The notes beneath the pieces were generated by a model. That model searched no databases. It was not told the origin of the DNA and was given only the letters and a program-made list of their open reading frames with translations. Of a stretch of 64,000 bases of DNA, positions 24,615 through 33,299 are shown piece after piece. Source of the DNA: Streptomyces chartreusis (GTDB lineage Bacteria; Actinomycetota; Actinomycetes; Streptomycetales; Streptomycetaceae); NCBI RefSeq assembly GCF_008704715.1, contig NZ_CP023689.1:9114001-9178000 (forward strand), given 5' to 3'. Within the stretch, counting starts at the first letter, position 1. Each line of letters starts with the position of its first letter. Both the position numbers and the translations under genes were made by a program.

Positions 24615-26534
24615 CTAGGAACCCGAAGCCACGAGGTCCACGTCCGCCGCCCGCACGAACGCCACCCGGTGGCCGTACTGGATCTCGTAGTACAGGTCCT
24701 TGCCGACCACCACGCGGTGCGACGCCTGGTCGAAGTCGACCGCGTAGAAGTACTCGCTCTGCACCTTGCCGCCCGCCGCGTACCGCTGGCCGGCCGGCAA
24801 GGTGTACGGCAGCGGCGACACCGACTGCACGGGCACGTCCGCCGGATAGGCCGAGGACTCGGGATAGGCGCGGCCGTACACCGGGACACTCGCCATGCCG
24901 TCCTTCGGTGTCACCACCTCACCGGACGCGTTCACCGCGGCCGGACTCTCCTTCGTGTTCTTGAACCACGCCTTCTGGCCCAGGTACCAGATCGCCGTCC
25001 AGTCACCCTCCTGGCCGGCGACCGCGTACTGCTGCCCGGTCGACACCCGGGAGGACAGGTCGTTGACACCCTTGGTCGGGGTCGACCCCAGCCCGGGGTC
25101 CTTGATCAGGGGATACGTCTCACCGGGCCCGGAGTACAGCCGCACCGCGCTCGAACCGTGGTCCGCGCAGGCCTGACCGGCGGTCACACAGCCGGTGTAC
25201 TCGGGCCGGTTGGTCGCGTAGTCGGGGCGGATCGTCACCAGTCCGCCGTTCGGGCCGGCGCTCGGCTCGATGGGCCGGCCGAGCAGCTCGAAGTAGTGCC
25301 GCCAGTCCCAGTACGGGCCCGGGTCGGTGTGCATGCCCCTGACGTTCGCCGCGGTCGGGCCCGGCACCGTGTCGTGGCCGAGGATGTGCTGCCGGTCCAG
25401 CGGGATGTCGTACTGCTTGGCGAGGTACGCCACCAGGCGGGCCGAGGAGCGGTACATCGCCTCCGTGTACCAGGCGTCCGGCCGCGCGAGGAAGCCCTCG
25501 TGCTCCAGACCGATCGACTTCGAGTTGACGTACCAGTTGCCCGCGTGCCAGGCCACATCCTTGGCCTTTACATGCTGGGCGATGTGGCCGTCAGTGGAGC
25601 GCAGTGTGTATTGCCACGACACATAGGTGGGGTCCTGCACCATGGTGAGGACACCCTCCCAGGCGCCTTCCGTGTCATGGACGACGATGTAGTCGATGTC
25701 CTGCGTCGTCGGACGACCGCCCATGTCGTGGTTGCCGTAGTCACCGTCGCCGAACTCCTCGTACGGCGCCGGGATCCACTCGCAGGACACCGTGGGCGGA
25801 CACTCGGTCTCCCCGGCCTTGAGCGTGCGAAGGCCGGCCCGGCGCAGCTGCCCCGTGTCGGGGGACAGGCTCGGCTGCGCGGCCAGTGCCACCAGCTGGC
25901 CCCCGTCCGTCTCACGCTCCTGGCCGGTGCGCAGCACGGCGTAGACGTCGTTCGCGTACGCCGCCGCCGTCGCGGTGTCGTCGGCACCGGAGAAGCGGGC
26001 CACCGCCGCGTACCAGTCCGCCGGATCCGAGCTCAGCGGTTCGCCGAGCTCCTTCTGCGCGGCGGCGAGCAGCGCGGCACCGCCCGCCACATTGGCGGCC
26101 GGGTCCGTACGCAGCCGCTCCCGGCTCAGCCCGGTCAGCTCGGCCGCCCTGGGCAGCGTCCTCAGGCGGGCCGGGATCTCGGAGCTCTTCGGCAGCTTCG
26201 CCTTCGGGGCCAGAGCCTTGCGGGCACCGTCGCCGCGCGCGTCCTCCGCGCCGTCGCCGTGATGCGACCCGGACTCGGCGAGCGCGGTGCGGGCGTCGGT
26301 GAGGTGCATCGGGCCATACCCGCCGGTCACGCTGGGCGCCCCGGCGTGCGCGTCCCAGCGGGACTGGAGGTAGGAGACGCCGAGCAGGACGCTCTGCGGC
26401 ACGTGGTACCGGGCGGCGGCGGAGGTGAAGGCCGACTGGAGGCCGTGCTCCGAGCCCTGCGATACGGACGGGGCCGCGCCGATCAAGGGGAACAGCAGTG
26501 TCGCAGCGGCCAAGGCGGTGACGGATCCACGCAA
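24615..26534 (-). CDS. Secreted N-acetylmuramoyl-L-alanine amidase with degenerate lysozyme-like domain
   Basis: A 639-residue exported cell-wall hydrolase. A signal peptide covers about residues 1-27. Residues 30-230 look like a lytic-transglycosylase fold whose catalytic glutamate position holds Gln57 (YLQSRW), so that domain is probably inactive or only binds glycan. An Amidase_2 domain (about 280-420) carries the zinc ligands His286 (VVHDTEG), His387 (ILGHDTVPGPT) and Asp404 (HTDPG), cutting the bond between muramic acid and L-alanine. The C-terminal 220 residues resemble SH3-like wall-binding segments (VRLYSGPGETYPL). It may act in wall turnover during growth or sporulation. Confidence 0.87.
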   Translation of the reverse strand: MRGSVTALAAATLLFPLIGAAPSVSQGSEHGLQSAFTSAAARYHVPQSVLLGVSYLQSRWDAHAGAPSVTGGYGPMHLTDARTALAESGSHHGDGAEDARGDGARKALAPKAKLPKSSEIPARLRTLPRAAELTGLSRERLRTDPAANVAGGAALLAAAQKELGEPLSSDPADWYAAVARFSGADDTATAAAYANDVYAVLRTGQERETDGGQLVALAAQPSLSPDTGQLRRAGLRTLKAGETECPPTVSCEWIPAPYEEFGDGDYGNHDMGGRPTTQDIDYIVVHDTEGAWEGVLTMVQDPTYVSWQYTLRSTDGHIAQHVKAKDVAWHAGNWYVNSKSIGLEHEGFLARPDAWYTEAMYRSSARLVAYLAKQYDIPLDRQHILGHDTVPGPTAANVRGMHTDPGPYWDWRHYFELLGRPIEPSAGPNGGLVTIRPDYATNRPEYTGCVTAGQACADHGSSAVRLYSGPGETYPLIKDPGLGSTPTKGVNDLSSRVSTGQQYAVAGQEGDWTAIWYLGQKAWFKNTKESPAAVNASGEVVTPKDGMASVPVYGRAYPESSAYPADVPVQSVSPLPYTLPAGQRYAAGGKVQSEYFYAVDFDQASHRVVVGKDLYYEIQYGHRVAFVRAADVDLVASGS

Positions 26535-26860
26535 TGCAGCCTCCTGGGACGGTCGGGCGCGATGAGCCGTGCGGGGCCGGGCGTGGGTCTGTGGTCCCGG
26601 CTGTCCGACGATCCGTCAATCATGCCAAGAGCTCCGTGAATTCCCTTGTCAAGAGGGATTCCCGGGAGTTTCGCGCCGTCGGCTCCCTGGCCTGCGGGGC
26701 GTCAGAGGCGTACCCCAATGGCTGCGTCCGGGCCCACCGAGGGTCCGCTCAGATCTCCATGGGCCGGACACAAGAAGCGTTCGGACACACGAGAGTGGCC
26801 GGACACACGAAAGCCCGCGGTACGCCTGTCTCCAGGGCGCACCGCGGACCACCGTCCCCG
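26535..26860. other. 326-base intergenic region with CGGACACA repeats
   Basis: No convincing gene is present. The octamer CGGACACA occurs three times at 26765, 26782 and 26800, spaced 17 and 18 bases apart, and twice as part of the longer unit ggccggacac. A short inverted repeat, CCGCGGT...ACCGCGG, at about 26815-26847 lies just past the end of the phosphotransferase gene and could terminate it. The upstream part should hold the promoter of the minus-strand amidase gene. Confidence 0.5.
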
Positions 26861-28003
26861 TCAGCGAGTGCCGACCGCCGCACGCACGGCCCGCCGGGCC
26901 AGCTGGCAGTCGTCGTGCAGCCGCCGCAGAAGCAGCCGCTGTTCCTCGCCGGACGGCGCAGCACCCGGGTGGGCCACTCCCGATGCCGCCGGGGTCGAGT
27001 CGTGCATCGAACGCTGCACGGCCGTCTCGTACGTACGGATCTCGCGGGTCAGCACCAGCATCAGGTTCACCAGGAAGGCGTCCCGGGAAGCCGGACCCGC
27101 CGACTGCGCGATCTGGCTGATCTGCCGCCGTGCCACCGGTGCGTCCCCGAGCACCGCCCACAGCGTCGCCAGGTCGTAGCCCGGCAGGTACCAGCCCGCG
27201 TGCTCCCAATCCACCAGCACTGGACCGGCCGGTGAAAGAAGGATGTTCGACAGCAGCGCGTCGCCGTGGCAGAACTGGCCCATGCCCTGCCGGCCCGCGG
27301 TCGCCGCGATGCCGTGCAGCAGCTTCTGGAGATCACCCATGTCCCGGTCGGTGAGCAACCCCAGCTCGTGGTACCGGGAGATCCGGGCCGCGTAGTCCAG
27401 CGGAGCGTCGAACGTGCCCGCCGGCGGCCGCCAGGCGTTCAGCCGGCAGATCGCGCCGAGTGCCGCCTTGATGTCCGCACGCGGCGGCACCTCTGTCGGG
27501 TGCCGCTGGAGTGCCGCCACCCGGCCCGGCATCCGCTCGATCACGAGTGTGCAGTTGTCAGGATCCGCCGCGATCAGTCTCGGCACCCGCACCGGGGGGC
27601 GGTGCCGGACGAACGAGCGGTATGCCGCTATCTCGTGCCGGATCCGCTCGGCCCAGGCCGGCGAGTGATCGAGTAAACACTTGGCGACGGCCGTGCTGCG
27701 CCCGGTCGTGCCGACCATGAGTACGGACCGCCCGCTGCGGCGCAGCACCTGCACCGGTGCGAACTCCGGGCAGATCCGGTGCACCGACGCGATCGCCGTA
27801 CGCAACTGGGCGCCCTGAGGGCCGGACAAGTCGAGTCTCCCGCTGAGCGGTTGGGTGCCGAGCCCCGCGGCGCGCAGCGGTCGGCCCGCGCCGAGCACGG
27901 GGGCGGCCGCCGGCCGCGCGGGGGCGAGGTAGGGGCCGCCACCCGCCGGGCGGGCACGCAGCGACCGGGGTGGGGCGGACACGGAGGACGATGCTGCGTA
28001 CAT
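26861..28003 (-). CDS. Aminoglycoside phosphotransferase-fold kinase, TTA-containing
   Basis: A 380-residue protein with an APH/choline-kinase fold. The phosphotransfer loop reads [12 protein letters not shown] (His-Gly-Asp with the following Asn) and the metal-binding loop is VLVDWEHAG. The N-terminal 60 residues are Ala/Pro/Arg-rich and poorly conserved. The substrate is unknown: such kinases in Streptomyces range from antibiotic kinases to small-molecule housekeeping kinases. Leu110 is a TTA codon (27674-27676), so it needs the bldA tRNA. It is divergent from the NsdA-like regulator gene. I chose the ATG at 28003; the open frame extends upstream to 28135 without protein-like character. Confidence 0.82.
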   Translation of the reverse strand: MYAASSSVSAPPRSLRARPAGGGPYLAPARPAAAPVLGAGRPLRAAGLGTQPLSGRLDLSGPQGAQLRTAIASVHRICPEFAPVQVLRRSGRSVLMVGTTGRSTAVAKCLLDHSPAWAERIRHEIAAYRSFVRHRPPVRVPRLIAADPDNCTLVIERMPGRVAALQRHPTEVPPRADIKAALGAICRLNAWRPPAGTFDAPLDYAARISRYHELGLLTDRDMGDLQKLLHGIAATAGRQGMGQFCHGDALLSNILLSPAGPVLVDWEHAGWYLPGYDLATLWAVLGDAPVARRQISQIAQSAGPASRDAFLVNLMLVLTREIRTYETAVQRSMHDSTPAASGVAHPGAAPSGEEQRLLLRRLHDDCQLARRAVRAAVGTR

Positions 28004-28246
28004 GGGAGAAACAGATCCCTTCGTGTGCCTTCGACGTATTGCGCTACCCGGCCCGGTCCCCCGGGTGCACCCTGGGGAGTGCGGCCCGTAGTTCAAAAGG
28101 CGACCGGGTCGGGGTGGCGCGTTCCTACCTGACACCCGTTGCCCAGTGGCACACCATCTGGCGCACCCTGGCGAACCCTGGCGAATAGTCCCGGGGCAAC
28201 TCTCACCGGGCTACTGTCAACTCAGCCGAGAACCTGGGGGCTTGAC

Positions 28247-29740
28247 GTGAGCGGAGAACCCAACACCCGCCTGGCGGACCTGTTCGGCCTGGCCGGCTGG
28301 TCCAAGGGCGAGCTCGCGAGGCTGGTCAACCGGCAGGCGGCGGCCATGGGCCACCCCCAGCTGTCGACCGACACCTCGCGGGTGCGGCGGTGGATCGACA
28401 TGGGAGAGATCCCGCGCGATCCGGTGCCGCGGGTGCTGGCAACTCTGTTCACCGAGCGTCTCGGCCGTGTCGTGACCATCGAGGACCTCGGTCTGGTCCG
28501 GCACGGGCGTACGGGGAAACGGCAGGACGCCGGGAGTGTGGAGCATCCCGACGGTGTGCCGTGGGCGCCCGAGCGAACCGCCGCGGTCCTCACCGAATTC
28601 ACGGGAATGGACCTCATGCTCAACCGACGCGGCTTGGTGGGCGCGGGTGCCGCGCTCGCCGCGGGATCCGCACTCAGCAGCGCCATGCACGACTGGCTGC
28701 ACTCCGACCCGGCCCTCAAGGCCGACGCCCCCCAGTTCGACGACCCCCTGCACGCCGACCCCGCCGGGTTCGACCGCTACGAGGCCGCCCCCATCGGGTC
28801 GCAGGAGATCGAGGAACTGGAGCGCTCGGTGGAGGTGTTCCGGGCCTGGGACGCGGCCCGCGGCGGCGGGCTGCAACGCAAGGCAGTCGTGGGCCAGCTC
28901 AACGAGGTGGGCGGCATGCTCGCCTACCGACACCCCGAACATCTCCAGCGGCGCCTGTGGGGCGTCGCCGCCAACCTCGCCGTCCTCGCGGGCTGGATGT
29001 CGCACGACGTCGGCCTGGAGCCCACGGCTCAGAAGTACTTCGTCATCGCCGCCCATGCGGCCCGAGAGGGCGGCGACCGGCCGCGCGCCGGGGAGGCGCT
29101 CTCCAGAGCGGCTCGCCAGATGGTGCACCTCGGCCGGCCCGACGACGCACTCGACCTCATGAAACTCGCCCAGTCCGGCTCCGGCGACGAGGTGCTGCCG
29201 CGCACCAGGGCCATGTTCCACACCATCGAGGCCTGGGCACAGGCGTCGATGGGCAAGGGCCAGGCCATGCGCCGCACCCTCGGACGCGCGGAGGACCTCT
29301 TCGTCTCCGACCGGAGCGACGTGCCCCCGCCGAGCTGGATGCAGACCTTCAAGGACGAGGATCTGTACGGCATGCAGGCCCTGGCCTACCGCACGCTGGC
29401 CGAGTACGAGCCGGGCGCGGCCGCACACGCCCGGCACTTCGCGGAGAAGGCCCTGGCCCTGCGCGTCGACGGGCGGGAGCGTTCGAAGATCTTCGACCAT
29501 CTGTCCATGGCGTCGGCCTGCTTCATCGCGGACGACCCCGAACAGGCCGACCGCTACGCACGGCTGGCCCTGATGGCGATGGGATCGAACTCGTCAGGCC
29601 GCACCTGGGACCGGCTCCGGCAGATGTACCGGCTCACCGCCGAGTACTCCAGCTACCCGAGGATCCACGAACTGCGGGAGGAGATCCGGATGGCGCTGCC
29701 CAAGGCGAAGAGGCCGGGCGGCGACAGCGCGCGGGCGTGA
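28247..29740 (+). CDS. NsdA-like regulatory protein with TPR-type helices
   Basis: A 497-residue cytoplasmic regulator resembling NsdA, the TPR-containing negative regulator of differentiation in S. coelicolor. The N-terminal 110 residues are helix-turn-helix-like (LADLFGLAGWSKGELARLVN, then STDTSRVRRWIDMGEIPRDPV), followed by about 350 residues of repeated helical hairpins. The GTG at 28247 follows GGGGG with a six-base gap. Streptomyces carry several paralogues; the neighbours here do not match those I recall for nsdA itself, so I call it a paralogue. It probably controls sporulation or antibiotic genes. Confidence 0.8.
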   Translation: MSGEPNTRLADLFGLAGWSKGELARLVNRQAAAMGHPQLSTDTSRVRRWIDMGEIPRDPVPRVLATLFTERLGRVVTIEDLGLVRHGRTGKRQDAGSVEHPDGVPWAPERTAAVLTEFTGMDLMLNRRGLVGAGAALAAGSALSSAMHDWLHSDPALKADAPQFDDPLHADPAGFDRYEAAPIGSQEIEELERSVEVFRAWDAARGGGLQRKAVVGQLNEVGGMLAYRHPEHLQRRLWGVAANLAVLAGWMSHDVGLEPTAQKYFVIAAHAAREGGDRPRAGEALSRAARQMVHLGRPDDALDLMKLAQSGSGDEVLPRTRAMFHTIEAWAQASMGKGQAMRRTLGRAEDLFVSDRSDVPPPSWMQTFKDEDLYGMQALAYRTLAEYEPGAAAHARHFAEKALALRVDGRERSKIFDHLSMASACFIADDPEQADRYARLALMAMGSNSSGRTWDRLRQMYRLTAEYSSYPRIHELREEIRMALPKAKRPGGDSARA

Positions 29741-29743
29741 CTG

Positions 29744-29768
29744 CGCACAGTCATAGGGGGACTGTGCG
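29744..29768. terminator. Hairpin terminator after the NsdA-like gene
   Basis: A perfect 9-base-pair inverted repeat (CGCACAGTC at 29744-29752, partner at 29760-29768, 7-base loop) begins four bases after the stop codon. It lies between convergent genes and may serve both. Confidence 0.7.
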
Positions 29769-29828
29769 ACTGACCGCGGCGCCGATGCCAAGGTTCCTGC
29801 GGGGCAGTGCCCTCAGGAGCGTCACCTT

Positions 29829-31226
29829 CTAGTACGTCACCCTGGCCACGAGCACGCAGGCATCGCCCTCACGCTCACTCTCACCGAACTCGTCGACGAC
29901 CAGCCGTACGCAGTCCTGTGCCGTGTCCGTCTCATCCAGGCGGGGGCCCAGGTCGAGGAGGAGGTTCACGGAGTCCGCCGGGTTGTGCCCCGGCACCAGT
30001 CCGTCGGTGTGCAGGACCAGCAGGTCGCCCACCTCCAGGGTCTCCTCGGCCTGCGCGTACACGGCACCCGGGGTGGCGCCCAGCAGGACGCCGTCCGGCG
30101 CGTTCAGCCTGCGCCCCGTCCCGTCGCGGAACAGCAACGGGGCGGGGTGTCCGGCCTGCGCCCAGGTCAGGGTGCGGGTGTCGGGTCGGTAGCGGCAGCA
30201 GACGGCGCTGCCGAGGGCCGGCTGGACGGTGGCGTCGAGTAACTGGTTGAGCCAGGACATCAGTTGGCCCGGCTGGGTGCCGGCCATCGCCATGCCGCGT
30301 ACGGCGCCCAGCAGGGCCGCCATGCCGGAGGCCACGGCCACGCCGTGTCCGGTGAGGTCGCCGACGCTCAACAGCGTCTCGCCGTCGGCCAGTTCGAGTG
30401 CGTCGTACCAGTCGCCGCCGATCATCGCGCTCGTCGACGACCGAAGGCAGCGGGCCGCGAGGTCCAGTGTCTGCGGGCCCTGGTGCGGGAGCCGCAGGGA
30501 GCCACGCCACGGCGGCAGCACGGCCTCCTGCAACTCGACCGCCAGCCGGTGCTCGGTGTGCGCCCGGTGGCGCTGGAGCGAGTCACGGGTCTCGCTCACG
30601 GCGCGCTGGCTCCGGCGCAGTTCGCTGACGTCCCGCAGCACGGCCCACATCGAGGAGGTGCTGCCGTCGGAGTCGAGCACGGGCTCGCCCATCATGTGCA
30701 CGGTCCTGGCCTCGCCGTCCGGCCGTACGATCCGGAACTCCCCGTCGATGGGCTTGGCGTCGACCAGGCAGTCGGTGACCATCGCCGTGAGCCGGCGCCG
30801 GTCCTCGTCGAGCACGACGGACGGCAGTTCGTCGAGGGTGAGCGGGGCGGCGGCGGGGTCGCGGCCCAGGATCTGGAAGAGCTCGCCGGACCAACTGGCC
30901 TCGTCCGTCAGCAGGTTCCACTCCGCGCTGCCGACCCGGCTGAGCAGCGAGTCGCGCTCGGGCGGGGGAGGGGTGGCCGCCGGGGACGGGGACGGGCCGT
31001 CGCGCAGCTGCCCCAAGTGCTCGTCCAGATCGTCGAGTTGGTGCAGGGCGAGGTCGCACAGCGCTCGCTGCCACCGCTCCTGCGGGTCCGATCCGTCGCT
31101 CTGGGTGTCCCGCCGCACGGCGTCGACATCGCCCTTGAGCCGCCGTGCCTGCGATATGAGCGCATCGACGGAGCCACGACCTGGCGGCTGGGCGGCGGGG
31201 CGGTCCGCAGAGAGATGGGGCGGCAT
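29829..31226 (-). CDS. PAS-SpoIIE (PP2C-type) phosphatase, TTA-containing
   Basis: A 465-residue serine/threonine phosphatase of the RsbU/SpoIIE type that would dephosphorylate an anti-anti-sigma factor. The order is an N-terminal helical segment (20-85), a PAS domain (about 95-205, with EWNLLTDEASWSGELFQILG and FRIVRPDGEARTVHMMGEP), a linking helix, then a PPM phosphatase domain (about 240-465). Metal-binding aspartates are in MIGGDWYDALEL, VGDLTGHGVA and LHTDGLVPG. No kinase domain is fused and no anti-sigma gene is adjacent. Leu329 is a TTA codon (30240-30242), placing the enzyme under bldA and so under developmental control. Confidence 0.9.
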   Translation of the reverse strand: MPPHLSADRPAAQPPGRGSVDALISQARRLKGDVDAVRRDTQSDGSDPQERWQRALCDLALHQLDDLDEHLGQLRDGPSPSPAATPPPPERDSLLSRVGSAEWNLLTDEASWSGELFQILGRDPAAAPLTLDELPSVVLDEDRRRLTAMVTDCLVDAKPIDGEFRIVRPDGEARTVHMMGEPVLDSDGSTSSMWAVLRDVSELRRSQRAVSETRDSLQRHRAHTEHRLAVELQEAVLPPWRGSLRLPHQGPQTLDLAARCLRSSTSAMIGGDWYDALELADGETLLSVGDLTGHGVAVASGMAALLGAVRGMAMAGTQPGQLMSWLNQLLDATVQPALGSAVCCRYRPDTRTLTWAQAGHPAPLLFRDGTGRRLNAPDGVLLGATPGAVYAQAEETLEVGDLLVLHTDGLVPGHNPADSVNLLLDLGPRLDETDTAQDCVRLVVDEFGESEREGDACVLVARVTY

Positions 31227-31656
31227 GACGCACTCCGATGCGGGGACGGTACGACCAAGGCTGACGGAAGGACCGTTACGACTGTTGCACAGCCCGCGAC
31301 GCGCTGTAAGGGATTTGGCAACACCCGATTCGGTGGTGCGTCCGGCATATGCCAGAGTCCCTCAGGAGGGCTCGTGCGGTACGAACGGCGTACGTCGCGG
31401 CTGGGTCCAAGTCGTAGGTGACGTACGGGTTTTGATGGTTTGTAGGGACGATCGTACGGCCCTCACGCACATGTTCGACGGTCGCGTGTTCCAGAGGTGG
31501 AGCGGCGGGCATGGTGCGGCGGATGACTCCTCGGCAAGGGAGTGATGCAGCTCACAAAATTTGTGTGCTCCTGGGTGTACTGCGAGGGGTGCCTGCGGAG
31601 TCGTAAAGACACAGCGGCAAAACCGTCCCGACCGCCGACCGCAGGGGAGACCGCAC
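31227..31656. other. 430-base divergent promoter region (phosphatase / SsgA-like gene)
   Basis: This gap separates the starts of the phosphatase and the SsgA-like gene and is AT-richer than its surroundings, as expected for a regulated promoter region. A 78-codon open frame on the minus strand (31276-31512) is present but has only a distant GAGGAG site and no recognisable family, so I do not call it. I see no clear palindrome. Confidence 0.5.
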
Positions 31657-32070
31657 ATGGACATCGCCCTCGAGCAGCCCGCCCGCGCCCGCCTCATCAC
31701 GGGCGAGGAGCGCGAGGTCCCCGTGCCCGCCACACTGCGGTACGCCTCCACGGACCCGCTGGCGGTGTACATCGACTTCCCGGGCGAGGTCTCACTCGAC
31801 GGCCGGGGCGCCACCTGGACCTTCGCTCGCGGTCTGCTGGAGACGGGGCTGCGCGGCCCCGCGGGCGACGGGGACGTGCACATCTGGCCGTGCGGCGACG
31901 AGCGGACCGTCGTGGAGCTGCACTCGCCGTACGGCATGGCGCTGCTCCGGTTCGACACCGGCGCGCTGCAACGCTTCCTGCTACGGACCTACGCGGTGGT
32001 CGCGTCCGGCGAGGAGGACCTGGAGGCGGTCGTGGAGCGGGGTCTGAGCGCCCTCTTCGACGGGGTGTGA
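31657..32070 (+). CDS. SsgA-like sporulation and cell division protein (SALP family)
   Basis: A 137-residue member of the SsgA-like family, unique to sporulating actinomycetes, which control septum placement, FtsZ recruitment and spore-wall maturation. Core family features are seen: the TLRYASTDPLAVYIDFP strand pair, VSLDGRGATWTFARGLLETGL, and FDTGALQRFLLRTYAVV. The length equals SsgA/SsgB. The exact orthologue (SsgA to SsgG) cannot be fixed without alignment; SsgD is one candidate. GGGGAG upstream of the ATG at 31657 sets the start. The adjacent TTA-containing phosphatase strengthens a developmental setting. Confidence 0.88.
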   Translation: MDIALEQPARARLITGEEREVPVPATLRYASTDPLAVYIDFPGEVSLDGRGATWTFARGLLETGLRGPAGDGDVHIWPCGDERTVVELHSPYGMALLRFDTGALQRFLLRTYAVVASGEEDLEAVVERGLSALFDGV

Positions 32071-32092
32071 GACCGGGCGCGAGGTGCCGTGC

Positions 32093-32124
32093 GAGGAGGC
32101 CGGTGAGCTGCTGCCGGCCTCCTC
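32093..32124. terminator. Bidirectional hairpin terminator
   Basis: An 11-base-pair perfect stem (GAGGAGGCCGG at 32093-32103, partner at 32114-32124) with further pairing outside after one bulged base. It lies between the convergent SsgA-like and baeRF genes. Confidence 0.75.
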
Positions 32125-32136
32125 GGCACGTCCGCG

Positions 32137-33234
32137 TCAGTAACGCAGCACCCCCGCGATCCCGAGGGCCTCGCTGAGGCTGCCGTCCGGCACGAAGCGG
32201 ACCTCGGCCCCGGTCTCCAGGCACTGCTCGACGATCTCGTCCACGATGTCCTCACGGGAGTCGAGATCACCGCTCGCGGCCGGGATCAGATGGTCGCCGC
32301 CCTCGTCGCGCACCGTCACCCGGTAGTTCTCCTCGACGGCCAGCAGCCGTACCCGGCCCTCGCGGGCGCTGCGCCAGACCTCGTCGACGCCGGCCGCGAA
32401 CGACTTGCGGCCCTGGGCGTTCTCGAGCTCGCGCATGACGGCGCCGGCGCTCTTGCGGGCCTCGGCGGTGATCCGTGGCTCGATCGCGTGCCACACCGCG
32501 TCGCGCGTGCCGTGCGCGAGGCCGCCGTGCGGGATGTGCACCGCGATCTTCGTGCTGCCGCCGATCTCGGTCAGCAGGGACAGCGCCGCCTGTTCGCCGG
32601 TGACGTAGAGCGGCCGCGGATCGCGCCGCAGGATCGTGCTCATGGCCGAGTCGGCGTCCTTGAGGAAGTGGCGGGTGTCCTCGTCGCGGAACGTGCTCGG
32701 CGTGTCCCCGATCTGCTCCCGGCGTTCGGCGTCGAAGTTCTCGGCGCGCCGGGTCAGCGGGAAGCCGCCGAGGCGGGCCTCGGTGATGCGGTCGAGGCTG
32801 CCGTTCCACAGGGTGACGCGGTCGGCGGAGACCGACAGCACCCAGTACGGGCGTTCGGCGGCCTGCGCGGAGACCAGGTTGCGGGTGAGGAAGGTGTCCG
32901 AGAGCACCACGCGCTCGGGCACGGTGCGGGCGAGCGACCACACCTGGTGCTCACCCGGCGCGGCGAAGATGACCAGGCCGTCCTCGGCGTAGGTGAGATC
33001 GACCTCCGCGAGGGCCTGGTCGAGCTGTCGCTCGACGTCCGTGCGCCGCTCGCGGGTGACCGAGGGATCGGCCTCCAGCTGCTTCTTGGCCTCGGCGACG
33101 ACATTGCGCAGCCGGACTTGGTCCTGGGCCCGATAGGGCTCGCGGCGATGCGTCGGCGTCAGCACGGACACGGCCGGATACGGGCGCGGGCGCCGCAGCT
33201 CGGTGAGGGTTGTGGGACTGAGTGCGTGCTCCAT
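32137..33234 (-). CDS. baeRF3-type eRF1-family protein
   Basis: A 365-residue protein of the bacterial/archaeal eRF1-related (baeRF) families, often labelled chemotaxis protein in older Streptomyces annotation. The three-part pattern of the family is visible: an N-terminal domain (PYPAVSVLTPTHRREPYRAQDQVRL), a middle RNase-H-like part (PRPLYVTGEQAALSLL, then KIAVHIPHGG) and a C-terminal pelota/L7Ae-like domain (VRLLAVEENYRVTV to VRFVPDGSLSEALGIAGVLRY). Family members are proposed to act at the ribosome, in rescue or hibernation; no direct function is known to me. The ATG at 33234 is preferred over a GTG at 33258 because family sequence begins there; neither has a strong ribosome site. Confidence 0.82.
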   Translation of the reverse strand: MEHALSPTTLTELRRPRPYPAVSVLTPTHRREPYRAQDQVRLRNVVAEAKKQLEADPSVTRERRTDVERQLDQALAEVDLTYAEDGLVIFAAPGEHQVWSLARTVPERVVLSDTFLTRNLVSAQAAERPYWVLSVSADRVTLWNGSLDRITEARLGGFPLTRRAENFDAERREQIGDTPSTFRDEDTRHFLKDADSAMSTILRRDPRPLYVTGEQAALSLLTEIGGSTKIAVHIPHGGLAHGTRDAVWHAIEPRITAEARKSAGAVMRELENAQGRKSFAAGVDEVWRSAREGRVRLLAVEENYRVTVRDEGGDHLIPAASGDLDSREDIVDEIVEQCLETGAEVRFVPDGSLSEALGIAGVLRY

Positions 33235-33299
33235 AACAGCACGATAGGACCGATTCACCGATCGGGCATTAGGGGCAATCCGATCACCCCGCCCGGGGC

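Noticed and set aside
28247-29740. Calling the NsdA-like gene nsdA itself
   Set aside because: The neighbours (a kinase and a SpoIIE-type phosphatase) do not match the ammonium-transport and cell-division genes I recall around nsdA, and Streptomyces has several paralogues.
31276-31512. A 78-codon open frame on the minus strand in the phosphatase/SsgA-like intergenic region
   Set aside because: The ribosome site is about 14 bases away, no family is recognisable, and it lies in a region expected to hold two divergent promoters. It could still be real; ribosome profiling would decide.
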